64,000 nucleotides of DNA from Eopsaltria australis (GCA_034509425.1 JAVTVJ010001814.1:1-64000), one strand, 5' to 3'. Shown: positions 21,877 through 36,927, counted from the first letter of the stretch. Translations and numbers: made by a program. The notes: a model not told the origin generated them from the sequence alone.

Positions 21877-22450
21877 TGTCCTGGTTTTGGTTGGAATAAA
21901 GTTAATTTTCTTCATAGTAGGTTGTATGGGGCTCTGATTTAGATTTGTGCTGAAAACTGTTGATAACACAGGGATGTTTTAGCTATTTCTGAGCAGCACT
22001 TACACAGAGTCAAGGTGTTTTCTGCTTTTTGTTCTACTCCACCATTGGGGAGGCTGGGGTGCACGAGGAGTTGGGAGGGGACGCAACCAGGACAGCTGAC
22101 ACCAACTGACCCAAGGGATATTCTCTACCATATAACATCATGTCCAGCATATAAAGCTGGAAAAGAAGGAAGAAGGAGACATTTGGGGAGATGGCATTAA
22201 GTCACTCTTACGTGTGATGGAGCCCTGTTTTCCTGGGGATGACTGAACACCTGCCTGCCCATAGGATGTGGTGAATGAAGTCCTCCTTTTGCTTTGCTTA
22301 TGTGTGCAGCTTTTCCTTCACCTATTAAACTGGCTTTATCTCAACTCATCTGTTTTCTCAATCTTACCTTTCCAGTTCTCTCCCCGATCCAGCTGGTGGG
22401 GGAGGGAGCGAGTCTGTGTGGTGCTCAGCTGCAGGGGTTAGACCACAGCA
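21877..22450 (+). mobile_element. Solo LTR, common avian ERV type (about 574 bp)
   Basis: It begins TGTCCTGGTTTTGG and ends about GGGTTAGACCACAGCA, with ATTAAA at 22324-22329 as the probable poly(A) signal. The start and end resemble a frequent bird LTR group. No matching target duplication was found, so the 3' edge may be off by a few bases. Confidence 0.78.
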
Positions 22451-22453
22451 CAC

Positions 22454-23624
22454 GTACAAAGAGACTGACTAGTCCAGACCAGAACCATCTTTCTTTTTTG
22501 GTGTAGTGGTCACTTCAGCTAGAGCACAACAGCATCTCATGCTATGCACCACTGTCAACAGGGACATAGCAACTTGCTAAATTCAGCAGCCTCTCCAACT
22601 GAGTCCAGCAAGATCTTTCTCATATGGCAAAAGTCAAACAACCTTTGTCAAGTTAATAAAATCAGGCTGGCTAAAAGCTGGAATAAGTCAAAGAAGATTT
22701 ACACTCCCTAACACTGAGAAAAAAAAGTCACTATCCCTTTGTTAAACAGCAGATTTTAGAAAGTACAGTAACAGTCACAGTGTCTGCTGTAAAGTATATT
22801 TGATTGTGTTTTAGCAATGCTGTCATAACTTGTATATTCTGTTAACAAGGAGACTATTATTTTAATCCACGTCTTATATCTTAAGACATATATATATATA
22901 TATATATTCCATTGTGGAATGAAACATTTAATGAACTATAACTAGTAGGTATGCATGACTGGATTGTGCTAATGAACCATTAGCTGCATAACCAGGAAAG
23001 AAAAGTTAAAGGCATTTGAAGAAAACCTGTGGATTTGATCAGTGGTTCCCAAAATAATGAATGCAAGGTGGTAGCAGGAGCCTTGAAAGTGTAAGGACAG
23101 AATGAAAGTGTATGACATACTAGATTCCTCAAGGCTATAAACAAACCACCAAGGGTTAATTATTTTTCTTTAAAAATGCTAATCTCATCTGAAGAAAAAT
23201 ATGCCCTGGTGAATGATCTGAATGAATAGTGCATCTGAGAATGGATAGTCCTCAAATTGAAAAGGTTTTCTAAGAAAATATACTTTGTTGAACAGTCCAT
23301 CAAATTGAAGTGCATACTTCTGTGGAAAAACTGATTAACACTGTATAGAGATCAGATAATTAAACCATATGGAGAAACACTGTAGCTGACAATAACAACT
23401 AATCTCATGTGTGGAGGCAAATCTGAATTCAGTATACAGCACTCTAACGAATGCCATGGAAGTATACAAGTGTCTCTTTTTCTGACAACCAGATATTCAG
23501 AACTGAGCACTCTTGATATTGGTACTTCCACATATACTCTATCATTACCATTGCAGGGAATTGCATCATAGTTCAAGTTTAAGACAAAGTATTTAAATGC
23601 TCCTCTTATTGATCATTGAGATTG
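22454..23624. other. Intronic DNA with a TA microsatellite
   Basis: A (TA)n run of about 22 bases is at 22887-22908. Otherwise nothing recognised. Confidence 0.55.
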
Positions 23625-23630
23625 CCTGCT

Positions 23631-24215
23631 TGTAGCGTTCCCTGCTTCGGTCCCACCCTGGTACTGGCGGCGGAGCACTAGCGCTACCCTAGGAAGTCAT
23701 TCGCGATCGGGAAGACTTCCTTGGAGTGCCGACTGCGGGCACAGCTGGTCCGCGTTTTGGTCCGAGGAGATGTTGCCCTCGGAGCGTGGTGAGACCGCAA
23801 AGAACTACCAGAGAAGGAGGTCTCTTGGTATGTGATTTCGGTAGGTTTATTGCCTCCAAAGGGAGCACATGGTCCAAGAGCCAAGAAAGGCTCATTACAT
23901 GGGTATTTAAGGGAGGAACAACATCCAATAAACTGAGGGCAAGGGGGCAATACATGGGAGGGGCCGGGGTACATTGCCGAATGGGGTTTTGGGAGGGGAG
24001 GGGGAAGAGAGAACAATGAATGAACAAGGGAGTGACAGGGAATTTCCCAGAGCGGGGAAACATAACAGACAAATCAAGGAACCAATAGCAGGAACTTGGG
24101 GTTCGTGTCTTGGTGGTCCAAACCACTGCCTCTGGGAGCTTCGGGGGGAAACTCTCTGTCCGTGGAACATGCCACCGGAAGTCCTCTTCCTTCCTGGTTC
24201 CGAACCACCGCAACA
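23631..24215 (-). mobile_element. Solo LTR, ERVK-type (585 bp)
   Basis: It is flanked by the perfect 6-bp duplication CCTGCT (23625-23630 and 24216-24221), the length typical of class II elements. On the minus strand it reads TGTTGCGG to CGCTACA, with a TTAAATA box near 23906 and a poly(A) signal (TTTATT on plus at 23846-23851). It is much richer in CpG than its surroundings, suggesting a fairly recent insertion. Confidence 0.93.
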
Positions 24216-24221
24216 CCTGCT

Positions 24222-27200
24222 AAACTTTAACACACTGTGGAGAGGAAGTAACACAGAATACAACAATGACTTGAGGTAGTGAGCCAGGACTACATAAATT
24301 CCAGCTTAGATAAAAAATGCTTTGGGAAACCACAACAAATAGTTCTTGGATAGGGTATTTATATTAGAGAATTAACTTGGCCAGCTTCACTTGGGAAACA
24401 TATTCATTGGAAACCATCATATGAAAAATGTTACTTTTGCTTAGGATAAATGTTCCTATAATGCTAGTGTAGACCACCATAGAGAATAGAAAGCAGGCTA
24501 CTTTTTTAAAAGTAACTTCACTGATTTAAATTTTAAAAATATTTTTAAAGCAATTATTTCATAAAACAGCTAAAGAGAAGTGAGGGAACTATGTCTTTCA
24601 GCCTTTTCACATTTTATTCTATATGTGGTTATGTTGCCATGTGTAATTTTAACTCATTAATTACTCAGGTAATTGTATTCAATCTGTCACCATTTTAACT
24701 AAATTTTTAATTTATTCTGGGTGTCTAAAATAGAAGTACCTGGTAGAATTTCCAGACTACATAATAAGCTTCGCTAACTATGGAAAATTATGTATAAACT
24801 TTTACCTTCTTCATCTCTCCTTTGTGCCAATCTTTTTTGATTTGGTTTGGCTTGGGTTGGGGTTTTTTAATATTAAGACATAGTTACTAACTTATTTTGA
24901 GATCTGTTTCAGAAGTATCTCTTTGCTGAGAAAAGGACATATTTACATTTTTTAGGTATAACATAATACTCTGGTACTGAAAGAAATTCTCTCTCCTCCT
25001 TCCCACTTTGTAGCAACCAGTATTAAACAACCCTGGGTGTTAAACTAGCACCTCAGCTAGACATTTCAGAATGTGTCTGTGACCTCAGCAGTTTATGAGC
25101 CTTTCAAACTGCAGGTTAAACTAGCCAAAAAAGTTATTTAGAGAAGAAAAAAAGGTAAAATGTATGAGGTTTTAAATCAGATTCAAGGATGTAATGGACG
25201 CTTTTGAATTTTCAGTGCCTTACACAGATATCAAGGAGGACCCTTTCTGATAAGCAACTGTTGTAGTACAGGTCCTTTGTACACTGGACTTGAAAATTCA
25301 CATTCTTCTGAAGAAATCTTTAAACATGTACCTTTATATTCTTGAGATGCTGCTCAGCAACTACCTAATCCTTCATGTGCCTACTTTGTCAAGTTACATT
25401 TCCCATGATTCTAAAATATCTCCTTTTGTACTGCAGACTGTAATATTAGATCCCTGTGAGGTTACAACATGCACTTGGCCAATGCCTTCCAGTGAAATTC
25501 TTTTAACATTTCAGGAAGTGGAAAAGAAGTGGATTGACTTGTAAACCACAAGTTCATGTGTAGTACTGGCCAAGTGCATATAAAAGTGATTAATATATAA
25601 AAGTTCTTAAACTAAGAACAGCACTGAGCCCTAATTTAAAACAACTTTTAAATTAAATCAACACATTTGGATTCTTCTTATATGAAAATCTTTTAAAAAT
25701 TTGTTTATTATGAGGCCCTGTTACTTCAGCACCTTGAAAAATGTGTAGAAAACTGGCTGTGCTGACAAGTCTCACAACTGCCATTTACAGAATATTCCAA
25801 CTCTAGTGGAGCTAATTTCATTATAAAGCTTGATACCAGATACAAATCTTTTATTTCTGAAACCAGATTTCTGTAGATCAATATTAATTTCTTTTTCATG
25901 TAATCTGAAATTAAAATTACTTAAGGTGAGTCTTTATCTTTTGAGCTGTTTCACATAAGCTACTTTATCTGCTAAGAATCTAAAGTAAGCCTGGATTCAA
26001 GGGTAGGCTTAGAAGAATGGAAGTCAAGCAGTTATGTAGTGCACTATAATAGAATTAACTATTGTGTATCAAAACTTCAGAATGCACCATCTCTTAGCAT
26101 TCAGCTTTATGGAAAGACTCCTCAGATTTATAGGATCAACTCTTATTTCATTAATTCAAGCAAATAGTTTCAAGTACTAGAGTTAAGGGTTTAGATTTTT
26201 TTAGTGATCATTTAATTCTAAGTAGCTGTTAAAAGAAAAAAGTACTACAGAGATGTACATGAATTAAATTCTTCTCAGGAAAGTAAAAAGAGGGAGAATA
26301 ACCATTTGAGCTTTCAGTACCAAGAGTTCCCAGAGAAGAAAAATGCATTTGTAAAATTAAACAAGATCTTTTTCAATGAGACAAATGAAATAGAAGGTTA
26401 AAATGGAATAAATGGAAAGAGTAAATACAGGCTGCTATAACATTTAATACTTAAAAAAAAACAAACCCACAGAAAATTATAAACAGCTAATCAGAACAAG
26501 CAAAAGTTAATTTGTGAATATCAGGCTGTCAGAGAAAGAATACACACTGCACCAAGCTATGTAAGGTTTGTGATAAATGAAGCTGTTATCTGCTCAATCT
26601 CCACACAGCAGACATTTTCAAGCAATAAGCAATGTGGTTACTAAAATAAAACACAATTATTGTCTTACACCAATTCAAAATCTGAAAAGACTTATTTTTG
26701 TGCTTACCCTACAGGTCTCAGTTCAAGATTAGGACAATAAAACAGGATTTCATCCAGTTGCAGTAAACACAGACCTTTACTGACATTTTAAATATCCTAA
26801 GATATTGAATACATCCATGCAGATATGCAGAATATGCATATGACAGAGAATCTGTGCCTTTCTGAGGCAGCATCTGGAGGCCAGATGGATACCCTGGGGT
26901 ATCTCAAATGGCATTTGATGCCCATGTTTAGGCAATTTATCTTACTTACCACAGGGCAAATTCTGGCTGTTCATGTATGAATGCATAAAATAGAATGAAA
27001 GAGAAACTAGGAGTGCTACAAGAAATGAATTATATACAGATTTGGAGCATATTTAATACAAATTATGGTGGTACCCTTTACAAGTAAGAGAAATAGAGAA
27101 AGCAAAAAAATTGGTATTGAAATAAACTGATATATATCAATTCCAGGTCAGGCAGTACAACTTTACATATTTGAAGCTCATGGACAAAAACTTAAGTTGT

Positions 27201-30200
27201 GATTTTGCACAGGAGTGTATAATTTATTTGATGTATTGGTCCTCAGCATAGTGAAAAATTAAAATTGTATATTTCTGTGAAAGGAACAGTTCATTCCACT
27301 CTGGTATAACAACATCAGCCAAGGCAAGTACAATAAGCACATGGTATTTAAAATAACAAATAACAAGTAGAGCTTTTTTTCCTTAGAGAATATATTAGAG
27401 CTTCTTCCCACATCAAGCATGCCTCATAACTTACCCTGAAATGAATAAAATTCAGAGATGAGACTGAACTCTAGCCACCAACAGTATAGGAGTAGTAAAA
27501 AGCAATTTGCCCCACCATAAATTAGTTGGTGTAACAGTGGCTATTAAAAACAGTGATCTAAATGCAAACTCTGGTTCATGCAGTCCTTCAGCTACAACTT
27601 CCAGAAGAATATACAGGAGAAAAATTCATTGACATTTTCCTTGTCACCTACATTTTCTCTGCCAGCTATTGGCCACCCTCAGCAAATATACTACAGTGGT
27701 GAAATTTTTGTTCTTATACTCTAACAAATAACCCAGAATATAAAAACACAGAACTCTAGCTCCTCTTCTTACAGAACCTTGAGTCTACTAACAGAAAATA
27801 TGTATACCTGTAATACAACTGTATTACAGATTAAACTTAGAATTTTGCCAGATAAAGAATTAAAATTGGTAGACACCAGTCTGCCACCTGCTATGGTGAC
27901 ATAGAATTGGGAAGGCAGTTTTACATCTCCCAGTCTGGACTCAGCCTGTTCTCTTCTCAGCAAGGCTATGCCTTGACCTCTCCTCCCAGTGGTGGGGCAA
28001 TGCCATGTGAATGACTTTACCTACTCCACTGCTAACAGGGAGGGGTAAGAAGTGTAGATGAGCTACTTCACAGGTGGGTGCTGCAGCAAGGCAGGAATTA
28101 TCACTGTGGCCTTGTCAGAAGCATCTATCAGTCCTAGGAAAAGAATGTGATGAATGAATTTCTGATGGGGAAGGAGCTACTGAGGAACAGAAAACAAGCT
28201 CCTTTGAACCTCCCCTGCCACCTAAGCTTTGTTCCTTTCACTTCTGGAAAAGAGACAGCTCTGTCCACACATGGGAGGGGGTTTTGAGAAGAGAGGAGGC
28301 AGAGTAAGACAAAAAAGCTTGCTGTTCCCTACATGTAGCCAAAAAGCTCAGTGCTATGCTATACCAGCATATTTGAAACAATCCAGCCTCTTTTTATTCT
28401 GTGCTCAAAAAATCCATAGAGACAGGTTTAATCTTAAAATCTACAGCATAAATTGTGTGCCAGAGGAGATTGATTCAGTTCTACAGCTGAAGAATCCAGC
28501 AAGTCAAAAAAAGCCAACAGGCTCAGGGAAGGGATATTGTGTGCAATGGGAACAGATCATTCAATCCCCTAAAGATCAACACATGGTATAAAATTCAACT
28601 GAAAGATAAACACTACTCTACTAACATACTAAAATAGTAGCAGGGAGATATGACATTATCTAGTACAAGCTAACAACTTGTACCAAAAGAGGAAGTTATA
28701 AGAGAGTGGTTAGGTTTCTCATATAAAAATGTGTGAATAGATGCATAAAGTTTTGTTTGCATGGTATTATATACTGGTATATAGGATGGTATCAAATGCT
28801 CTTTGGTGGAAAATAGTCATTTTAATGTTATCAAGTACATGTGCATGTTTTGTTTTTAAATGTTGTGGTTGGGCATTTTTTCTTTTAAAATATATTGTGC
28901 AGCACAAGTAATAGCAAGCACATTTCTTGTAGTCCTTCTGAGAAGAGTTCATGGTTATGATTTTTAAAAAAACCCAAAAAACATAGCTTACACATATGCT
29001 GGGACGTAAGTGGGAGTGAAAGTGTGAGGAATCTTTTCCACAAATGCAACCACAAGTAATTTGTTTTAGTATTACCAAAATGAATACACTTTAAGTAGAC
29101 ATGAATTTCTCTATTAAATCAGGATCACTTGCAGACCCCAGCAACACAACCACGTTATGGGCACAATATATGCCCAGATTAAAAGAGTTTTCATACCATT
29201 TATTTATGTTGTCATGATTCTTCTGGCAAAAAAAATTCTTTCAAAAAGCTGTAGCTATATAAAGCCATTCAAAGAGATCAGAAGAGATTGAGGACATCCA
29301 GGAGTGTCCATGATATTCTGCAACTTTGTTACCTAAAACTCCTTAAACTAAAAAATTAGTATACTCCTAGGAAGCACAGAATAATTGTCTTCTGACCATA
29401 AATCATCAGTTTATCTCAGTGTATACAAGGACTTACCAAGACATATTTGAGAACTAGGTGGCATGTAGAGCTTGGGTGCACCCTGCCTGTATGTCTTCAC
29501 CATTAACTATAATGAGATAATGAGGATCCTCCTTATCCTACTTGTTCCGTTTCTCCTGCTGTGTGGTACCATTTGGTAAGGGTGTTGTGGTGCTTCACCC
29601 CCCTTTCCTTTTATTTTTTGGGGGGCGGGGGGAGATTGTTGTTTTGGTTTTGTTTTTGTTGGTTTTGTTTTACTAGTCCCAGAAAGATGTACTTATTTCA
29701 GGACTGCTGACCTCAGTCACATTTTTTGTCACGTTTCAGGTAAGAGCCTATCAAGCTGACAATTGACAGAGTGTCTTTCAGATGATACCAGTTTTTTCTC
29801 ATCAGCTTGCACCTTCTGAATGTGAGAAGGCAGAGATGAGTTACAGCTGTCCCACTTCAGACTCCAGTCTGAGCATTTACTTCATACCAGGATGAAAACA
29901 TGCCAAGCAGATACATACACACCTCTGTGAACTTCAGAAGTCAAAAGACATTAAAATAGTGTTTCAGATAAGGAAACAACTTTAGTGAATACCAATAACC
30001 CACAAGTGCCTGTACAGTCTCAGAAAGAAAGATTTCTTTCCACTCCAGAAGAATCCCCCTGCTATGGAACCACATGGGAGAAAGGAAATGTAGAGCTCAG
30101 TGAAAGTTGTGCCCAAAAGGTAGTGGGGCTCATGCAAGGAAGATGATCAAAGAAAGCCACACACTATTATAGGAATCAATACAGACGGTGATGTGCAGGA

Positions 30201-33200
30201 ACTAGTTAAGCTGCAAGGGCTGTCTGCAGAAAAAGTGAGCATCTGAAGAGCCATCTGTATTTCTAGGTGCTTCTGGACAAATGTTTTCAGAGTTTGTCCA
30301 GCCCCTCAAGCAACTCCTCTGTATTAATTGATTCCTGAGGCCAGTGAAAGGCAAATAAAAGTTCTTTGCCTCAGGTAACAACTGCCTGGGGAGTGAGGCA
30401 GATCTTGGTGAGTAAAGATAACAACCATCCTTAAAGTAATTGTTAAAATGTCATCAATATGGGAGAGGGGGCAAATGGTCCAGCTAACAGGCTTCATCCC
30501 CAATACAAGGATTGCTCTGCTAACTCTAAGAGAGATTTTATTTGTGATTTTGCTCCTCTGCCTCCAGGCTCCTGAAAGTCCTAGACCATGGCCATAGATC
30601 TCAGATATCATTACTGACATCTTAGGATTCTAGTATTTCTTTTCTAAGCCTTCATTATTTTTCCAGATATGATATATTGCTAGAATAAAAATAAACAGAA
30701 AACAGGTAAATAAAATCAGTGTCATACAATCATAGTTGAAGTAATGGATTGCAGAGAGAATAAAGGAACTAAACAATTTCCTATTTAAGGCTTATATGAA
30801 GTGTAGTTAGCTTACCAAAAAAATCCAACACCCAACATACAAACCCACAGCCAAAAGCAATTAGCTATAAGAATGTTCTGAAAGCATATAAATAATTTAA
30901 GATCTCTCAGACAAGACACATTTGCGTCCTTAACACTGTCTCTTTGGGACTGTCATTATGTAACACACATGAGTCCATTAACATTTAGTTAACAGAAACC
31001 TGAAACATAAACGCCATTTTCTTCTCTAATCAAGCTTCACATGCATCTTATTATGACCAATGTACTCCCAGTCACCCATGAGGATAGTTCATCTTGCTGA
31101 ACAAGATCCTATTTGACACTGAGCTATTTTCTGTTTTTCTTGGAGTGCAATCAGCTATGTGTTAACTAAAATAATTAAACAGGGTAAAAGAATATCAGGG
31201 CATTTACTAATATTGATTTCTATCAGTTGTTAGGGATGAAAACCAACCTTCCTTCCAGTGCTTCAGCTGGGGCTTAAACTCTGACATTTAAAGAGGACAA
31301 AGCTCCAAAGAGGAACTGATAAATATCCATAAACCATTCTGTAGCTCGATTTCTTTTGTGCTGTCTACATCGAAAATGAACTAAGTCACACAACTGTTCA
31401 CACATACACGCACACAGCTGCAGGCCATGCTTTAATGACCAAAAAAATATTTTGAGAGAGGCTTCAAGCATAACCATCACTGTCTGAATCACAGTTTTAG
31501 ATTTTCCAAAGTATCCAAGGTAATGTTATTTCAGCTTTATGACCTTGTCATCTCTTATTCTCTGATGTTTCTAGAATGCAAAACCATCTAATACAATTCA
31601 CAACAAATGCTACATTATTCATTAAAGTATTACCTTGTGCCAGGAAGAGGGAAAGACTACAAAGCAGTTACTGAGAAGCCTGATGTGCAAGGAAAAAATG
31701 CTTGAAATTCCTGAGTCCTTCAAGTCTGCACAGCAGACTGCACTGCAGTCAAAGGATAAGTAATTTATAGGTTTTTAATGTCTTGTTTCTTTGTAATTAC
31801 AGCAACCATTAGTGAGCAACTGATGTCCAGTGAAAATTTACTCTGTTGCCATGGTTATTTTAAGGCAATTGTAAAGCTACTAATGTCCAAAGACATAAAA
31901 ATATATTAATGCTATAAAACATTTAAGAAGTAATTTTAGTTTACAACGTTTCACAATCAGTTTATGGGTCACAGTTTTACTGAACAACTGATTTAAATTT
32001 GGAAGTAATTTAAAACACCTATAACCTATATACTCACTCTCATGCTTCCCATATTTTAAAGACCCCACTTTAGAGATCATACTGACTATCTGGGAGGTCA
32101 GTCCATGGAATCTTTAATTTTTAAATTTTCAGAAACTTATATACCGATGTCTCTACTAATTTTATACCTTTATGGTTGCTGTGAAAGAGTATAACGACTT
32201 TTTTCACTGACTCTTGCCTAGGATACAAGGTTATTCACCTGTTTAAATGGATCATATTAGAAGCTGTTGATATCTGGGGCAGTAATTTACTTTTATTGAA
32301 GACAAATGAAGATCATTTTTTAACAGGAAAAGAAGTCTTAATTAGAAGAACAATATATTCTCTAAACAGCTGATCTCTCCATTCAAGGAGACTGGTGATG
32401 ACTGTTCTTCAGTAACAAATTTTTACAGGTAGTGTTCTGTATTAATATTACTGAACACAGGCCATATTGTTAATGCAGTAAGGCTTGAGGCTCTACATCT
32501 CAATCTCATCTACTGGTATAAGAAATTCACATTCCAAAAACTGTCAGTAGAAATAATAACTACTAACATTTTTAGTATTACTGAAAATTCACAGCTAATC
32601 TCAAAAAACTTCATTTTAGATCCCAGATACTAAATTCATGTAACATGAGAGAATCTTTTTAGCTTGCTTTAAAAAAATCTGAATCCTCAGGACCATGGAG
32701 AAAAGCTTTCTTTTGCAGCCAAACTCCTAGTCAAAAAAACCCAGATGGTGCAAAAGAAATTCTCCAAGAGTATTTTTAATCTTAAATTTTAAAGGCTTCT
32801 TTGGAGGCCTTGCTCAAGACATCTGAGCTCATGGTATTGGAACACTTAGTTATAGTAAGCGATATGATGAAAAATGATAACATTAGACATCCTTCAAATC
32901 TTGGCATTATCTTCCCTATATAACTTAAATATGTAATGACTAAAAGTCATATATATCAGACAATACTGATTTCTTCCTTCAGTATCATAAGGAAGAAAAT
33001 TAAACTAGCTAATTAAATTAGGTTTGCAATTGATTTTCATTATGGAAAAAAACACAAAAGTTAAAAAAAAAATCTCTAACCCAAGAGATATAGATGTGTT
33101 GTTGGGCTCAAAATTTCCAAAATCAATCTTTCTACTTTATCACTGTCCAATGAGAGTAACATAAAAACATGCATCCACTTTTTTTTTCTTTTGCAACAGT

Positions 33201-36200
33201 TACCAAGGTTTTTAATATTTAATATGCTGGTTTGGTTTGAAGTCCTTAAAAAGATAGTATTTTCACATATGGGCAAACCAAACTGACACCATCCTTCTTT
33301 GAACACATACTCAACCACAGTAATGACACTGTCCTGATTACCTGCTTGCCACAAAGGGGTTGTTTTTATCTGATTTAAATGTCAGCCTATCGGAAGCTCA
33401 TGGGAGTGCAGGAACCTGTTGAATTGCCAAGTGATGAAATCACACACCTTGAGCTGGCAAAAGACATGCCTGGCAAGCAGGCTGAACCCAGCAGTACTAG
33501 CTTGAGAAAAAGACTCATACACGAACAGAAGTTAAAAATGAAGAAAAGGAAAAGAGCATCTTGCTTCTGGTGCTATTCAGAATATCAAAAAAATCAGTTT
33601 CTAGGACTGACTTGAAGCTAGTGTTAATTGGGTTGTCAAATTCGTTTGATTATGCCTAGGTGTCCAAAATCTAACATCATAGCATTTAAAAATAATTCAT
33701 GATCTAAAATTTAGTACCTAGATTCAATGCAGTTTTTGGAACTCATGTAGCCATAGTTTCTCAGGTATTTAATATAAGCAGAGTTTTTCAAGCAGTCTGA
33801 AGCCTTGTGAAGTCTCTAATAATAGTCACAGAAAATAGCATTGTGTGCTTACTTATCATCATGCACAAGTCAGATTTTTTAAATGTCAGTAAATCTAGTG
33901 TTCTCAGTGATAACTATGATGCAATATGAAGATTTAACTGCTACCATTATTTCAAAGACCACATAAACCACCTAATTTGCCAATTGTACCTCTACCTGCT
34001 TAAAATAATTTAATCATTCTTGCAGGTGATTAGAGGAAATGCTGTACTAATTTGTTTTGCACTAGGTACCTGGCATACATAAACTGGAAAGGGCCTTGTA
34101 TAGATTCTCATTTCCTTTTGCTGTTTCCCTGTAAGACAATATTGTAAGTCAATATTGCCTCTGCAGCCTTCAAAGCAGAGCAAATCCCCTAACAAAAAAA
34201 AAAAAAAAAAAATTCCACATCTTGGTGTGATTAAAACACAGTAAAAGTAAGGTGTGATAGTGGGAATTTCTGCTTACTATAGCCTGAGCAACTACAATGA
34301 GACACAGCCTGTGTTAATTACTACAACTTGAACAAGCTTCATTCACAGTTACATCTGTGTATTTATAAGGTAGTGTTAAGTCCTAAGAGAAGATGATTTA
34401 GGATTTGATGATCCCATTGTGTAAACTACAGCTAAGACTCTACATAAGCTGTATTTGAGAGTTTTAATCCCATTGGATGATTTCATAAAAAGATGATTTA
34501 CAGACTAATTCCCTCCCAAATACTTACAAAGACAAGACTCTAGATGCTGATCTTACAGAAGCTGCCAAAGAGTTACAAAAATTGCTTCAAGGAAGGATCC
34601 TACCCAAGAGAAAGAATACTTTGCCATTACCACAGCCTGTCAGATTTCTGCTGCTTTCTCTTAAAGTAAAAAATCCAACACTTCAGCCCACTCAAATATT
34701 GCTGCTTTCTATGCCCATATCATACCCCCGTTGGATCAATGGCTTTAGCATCCATCAAAATTCAGATAAAATTAGAAAAAAAAAAGTATGATTTTTTTAT
34801 TTAGGAAAATACTGCAAAGCCTTTTCAGATTCTTAATTCTATCTCTGCAGTTATCTGGAGCCCTTTCAGATTTGTTTATTTTAAGGATAAGAAGACATAT
34901 GAAACATGTAGTTGCAAACATTAGTTAAATAAAAAAAGTAATGCCCATAAAATCCTGTTTCCTTGAAACTCATCTGATCTTTTTGCTATTTCTACAGTCC
35001 GAGGAAGTATTAGGTTGTTCTGTAGCTGATTGTCCCAGCTGATCTAGGCAAGAAAGCCTGCAGGAAGGTATCCCTGAGCTTCTTCAGAGGTGCCAACGCA
35101 CCCACTCAGTACAGTTCATTGTACCTTGGCAGCACAACCTCCACAGACAGCCCAGCTTTCTCAGCACCAGGCAGGGTCAGGGTGAGGCACCCACATGTCA
35201 CAGTACTGCATTCTCACCTGGACTCTGATCTCTGAAAGCATTATATGCAGTTCTGCAGAGTTTACATGTTTATTTTTTTAAAACCAATGTGAATCCTCCA
35301 GGTATACAGGTGCCAGACTGAGAATTTTCACCTTTCTTACCCCTTCTTCTTGAAGTGAGAGTATATGCATTCACACATAAAGCTTCAGATGGAGTGGTCT
35401 CGCCTGATGTTTATGCAAGATTGTACCTCATACCTGCCTGATGATATTTCACATTTTGCCTTCTGTCACTCTTTTTCCACTCTCTTTCTCATTATGATTT
35501 TTTTTTGTTTTACTATTATAAAATCCTGTTCTTGTCATTGCTCTGATTCCTTGCTCTGCTTTAATTTCTTGTTCCTTGTTTCTTCAGGATGAACAAAATC
35601 ACGTTGTGGGGAAGAGCTCAGCTTCATAAAGAGTTCTCAAATAAATACAAGTATAAATACAGGTAGTCACCAAAATCATAAGTTGGTTTCTTGAGAAATA
35701 TTCTCCTGAAATCCATCCATCTAAACTGATTCCCACTACCTGATAATCTGATGGACTCATTTGAATGAAAAGAATGGTGTTTTATTGAGAAAAGCAAAGA
35801 CAATAATTTCTGATAGATCACTCATAACCCTTTGAAAAGTCTGTCCAGAAAACAATTTATTCACAGTATCATATTTATAAATTGTGTCCAGAGGTTAAAC
35901 TATTAAAGTTAAAAATAAGAATAAAAAACCCCAAACAAACTAAACCAAAATAACAACAACAAAACAAAACCAAAACCAAACCAAAGCAAAACAAAACCCA
36001 AACCTATTTTGCAAAAAGGCACTTACAAAAGTCTGGTCATTGCGATGTTTTTTTTTGCTGTTATAATCCAACATATTAAAAAGGCTTCAGACTTTTTTTA
36101 TACAGACTCCCCACAGTTACTGTATGCTCTATAAAAGAGATCCTAATTTGCTACAGTCAAGCTATGCATGGGACCTAAAATCCACCTGTACACCATCTGT

Positions 36201-36785
36201 TCCAGGACTGAGAATGTGAAGTAATGAAGAACATTTAGAAGAGCAGGATAATGATTCAAAACACCATGAAGAGTGCATCATAGTATCCATCTAAGTCTAT
36301 AATGATAATTTCCTAATACAGTGGCCTACATCTAATCAGTGATGCATGGTAATGTATGAAAACACAGCCTTTAACACCTGCAACAATACATCTCACCTGT
36401 GATATGCTGCAGGTACTAGACTCCAAGTCCTATTTAATTAATCACATTCTGCTTATCTAAATATTGCCCTAGTGTTCATATAAACTGTTTATTTCTTCCA
36501 CATCAAAAATTTTACTGGCAAATAAGAAATTTTTGCCATTTACTTCTGCTGAAAAAATTTCAGCTTTTTTCTGTGAATTGTCATGTAATGTACATGTTAA
36601 AGTACAAAATGAAATATTCTTCTTCAGAATTGCTTTATATCATGGTGAGAAAAAAATACTCTTTAGCAATATATTTTAAGTTTAAAGCTCTCTAAGCTTA
36701 ATAGCACAATTAAAAGAATAACCAGATTTGAACTTAAGATGTTATTGGTCAATTCATATTTTCTAATTTTTTTTTTTTTTAAATC
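24222..36785. other. Long intronic stretch without recognised elements
   Basis: About 12.5 kb of AT-rich DNA. It has low-complexity tracts only: a G-rich then GT-rich tract at about 29617-29672, a 19-A run at 34194-34212, a CAAAA/CCAAA tract at about 35928-36004, and a 14-T run at 36767-36780. A GC-richer patch at 35030-35220 is unassigned. No exon with splice sites was found. Confidence 0.5.
35928..36004. repeat. CAAAA/CCAAA low-complexity tract
   Basis: About 75 bases made only of A and C apart from a few bases, in irregular CAAAA and CCAAA units. Similar tracts are at 13247-13291 and 52850-52930, and the complementary T/G type at 24836-24872 and 29640-29672. Confidence 0.8.
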
Positions 36786-36927
36786 CCATGGAAGTGTTCA
36801 TGGTCAGGCTGAATGGGGCTCTGAGCAACCTGTTCTAGTGACAAGTGTCCCTGCCCATGGCAGGGAGATGGAAATGGATGATCTTTAAGGTCCTTTCCAG
36901 GACAGGCCATTCTATGATTCCATGATA
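36786..36927 (+). mobile_element. CR1 LINE fragment, 3' end
   Basis: CCATGGAAGTGTTCA, GAGCAACCTGTTCTAGTG, GTGTCCCTGCCCATGGCAGGG and the tail CATTCTATGATTCCATGAT appear in order, the plus-strand form of the CR1 3' end. It is antisense to GRM8. Confidence 0.9.

Noticed and set aside
22887..22908. (TA)n run as a possible origin or regulatory site
   Set aside because: An ordinary short microsatellite with no associated structure.
33379..33615. 78-codon plus-strand frame, charged and Lys-rich at its end
   Set aside because: No recognised domain or clear splice sites and no neighbours; it may be chance or a decayed repeat. I could not support a gene.
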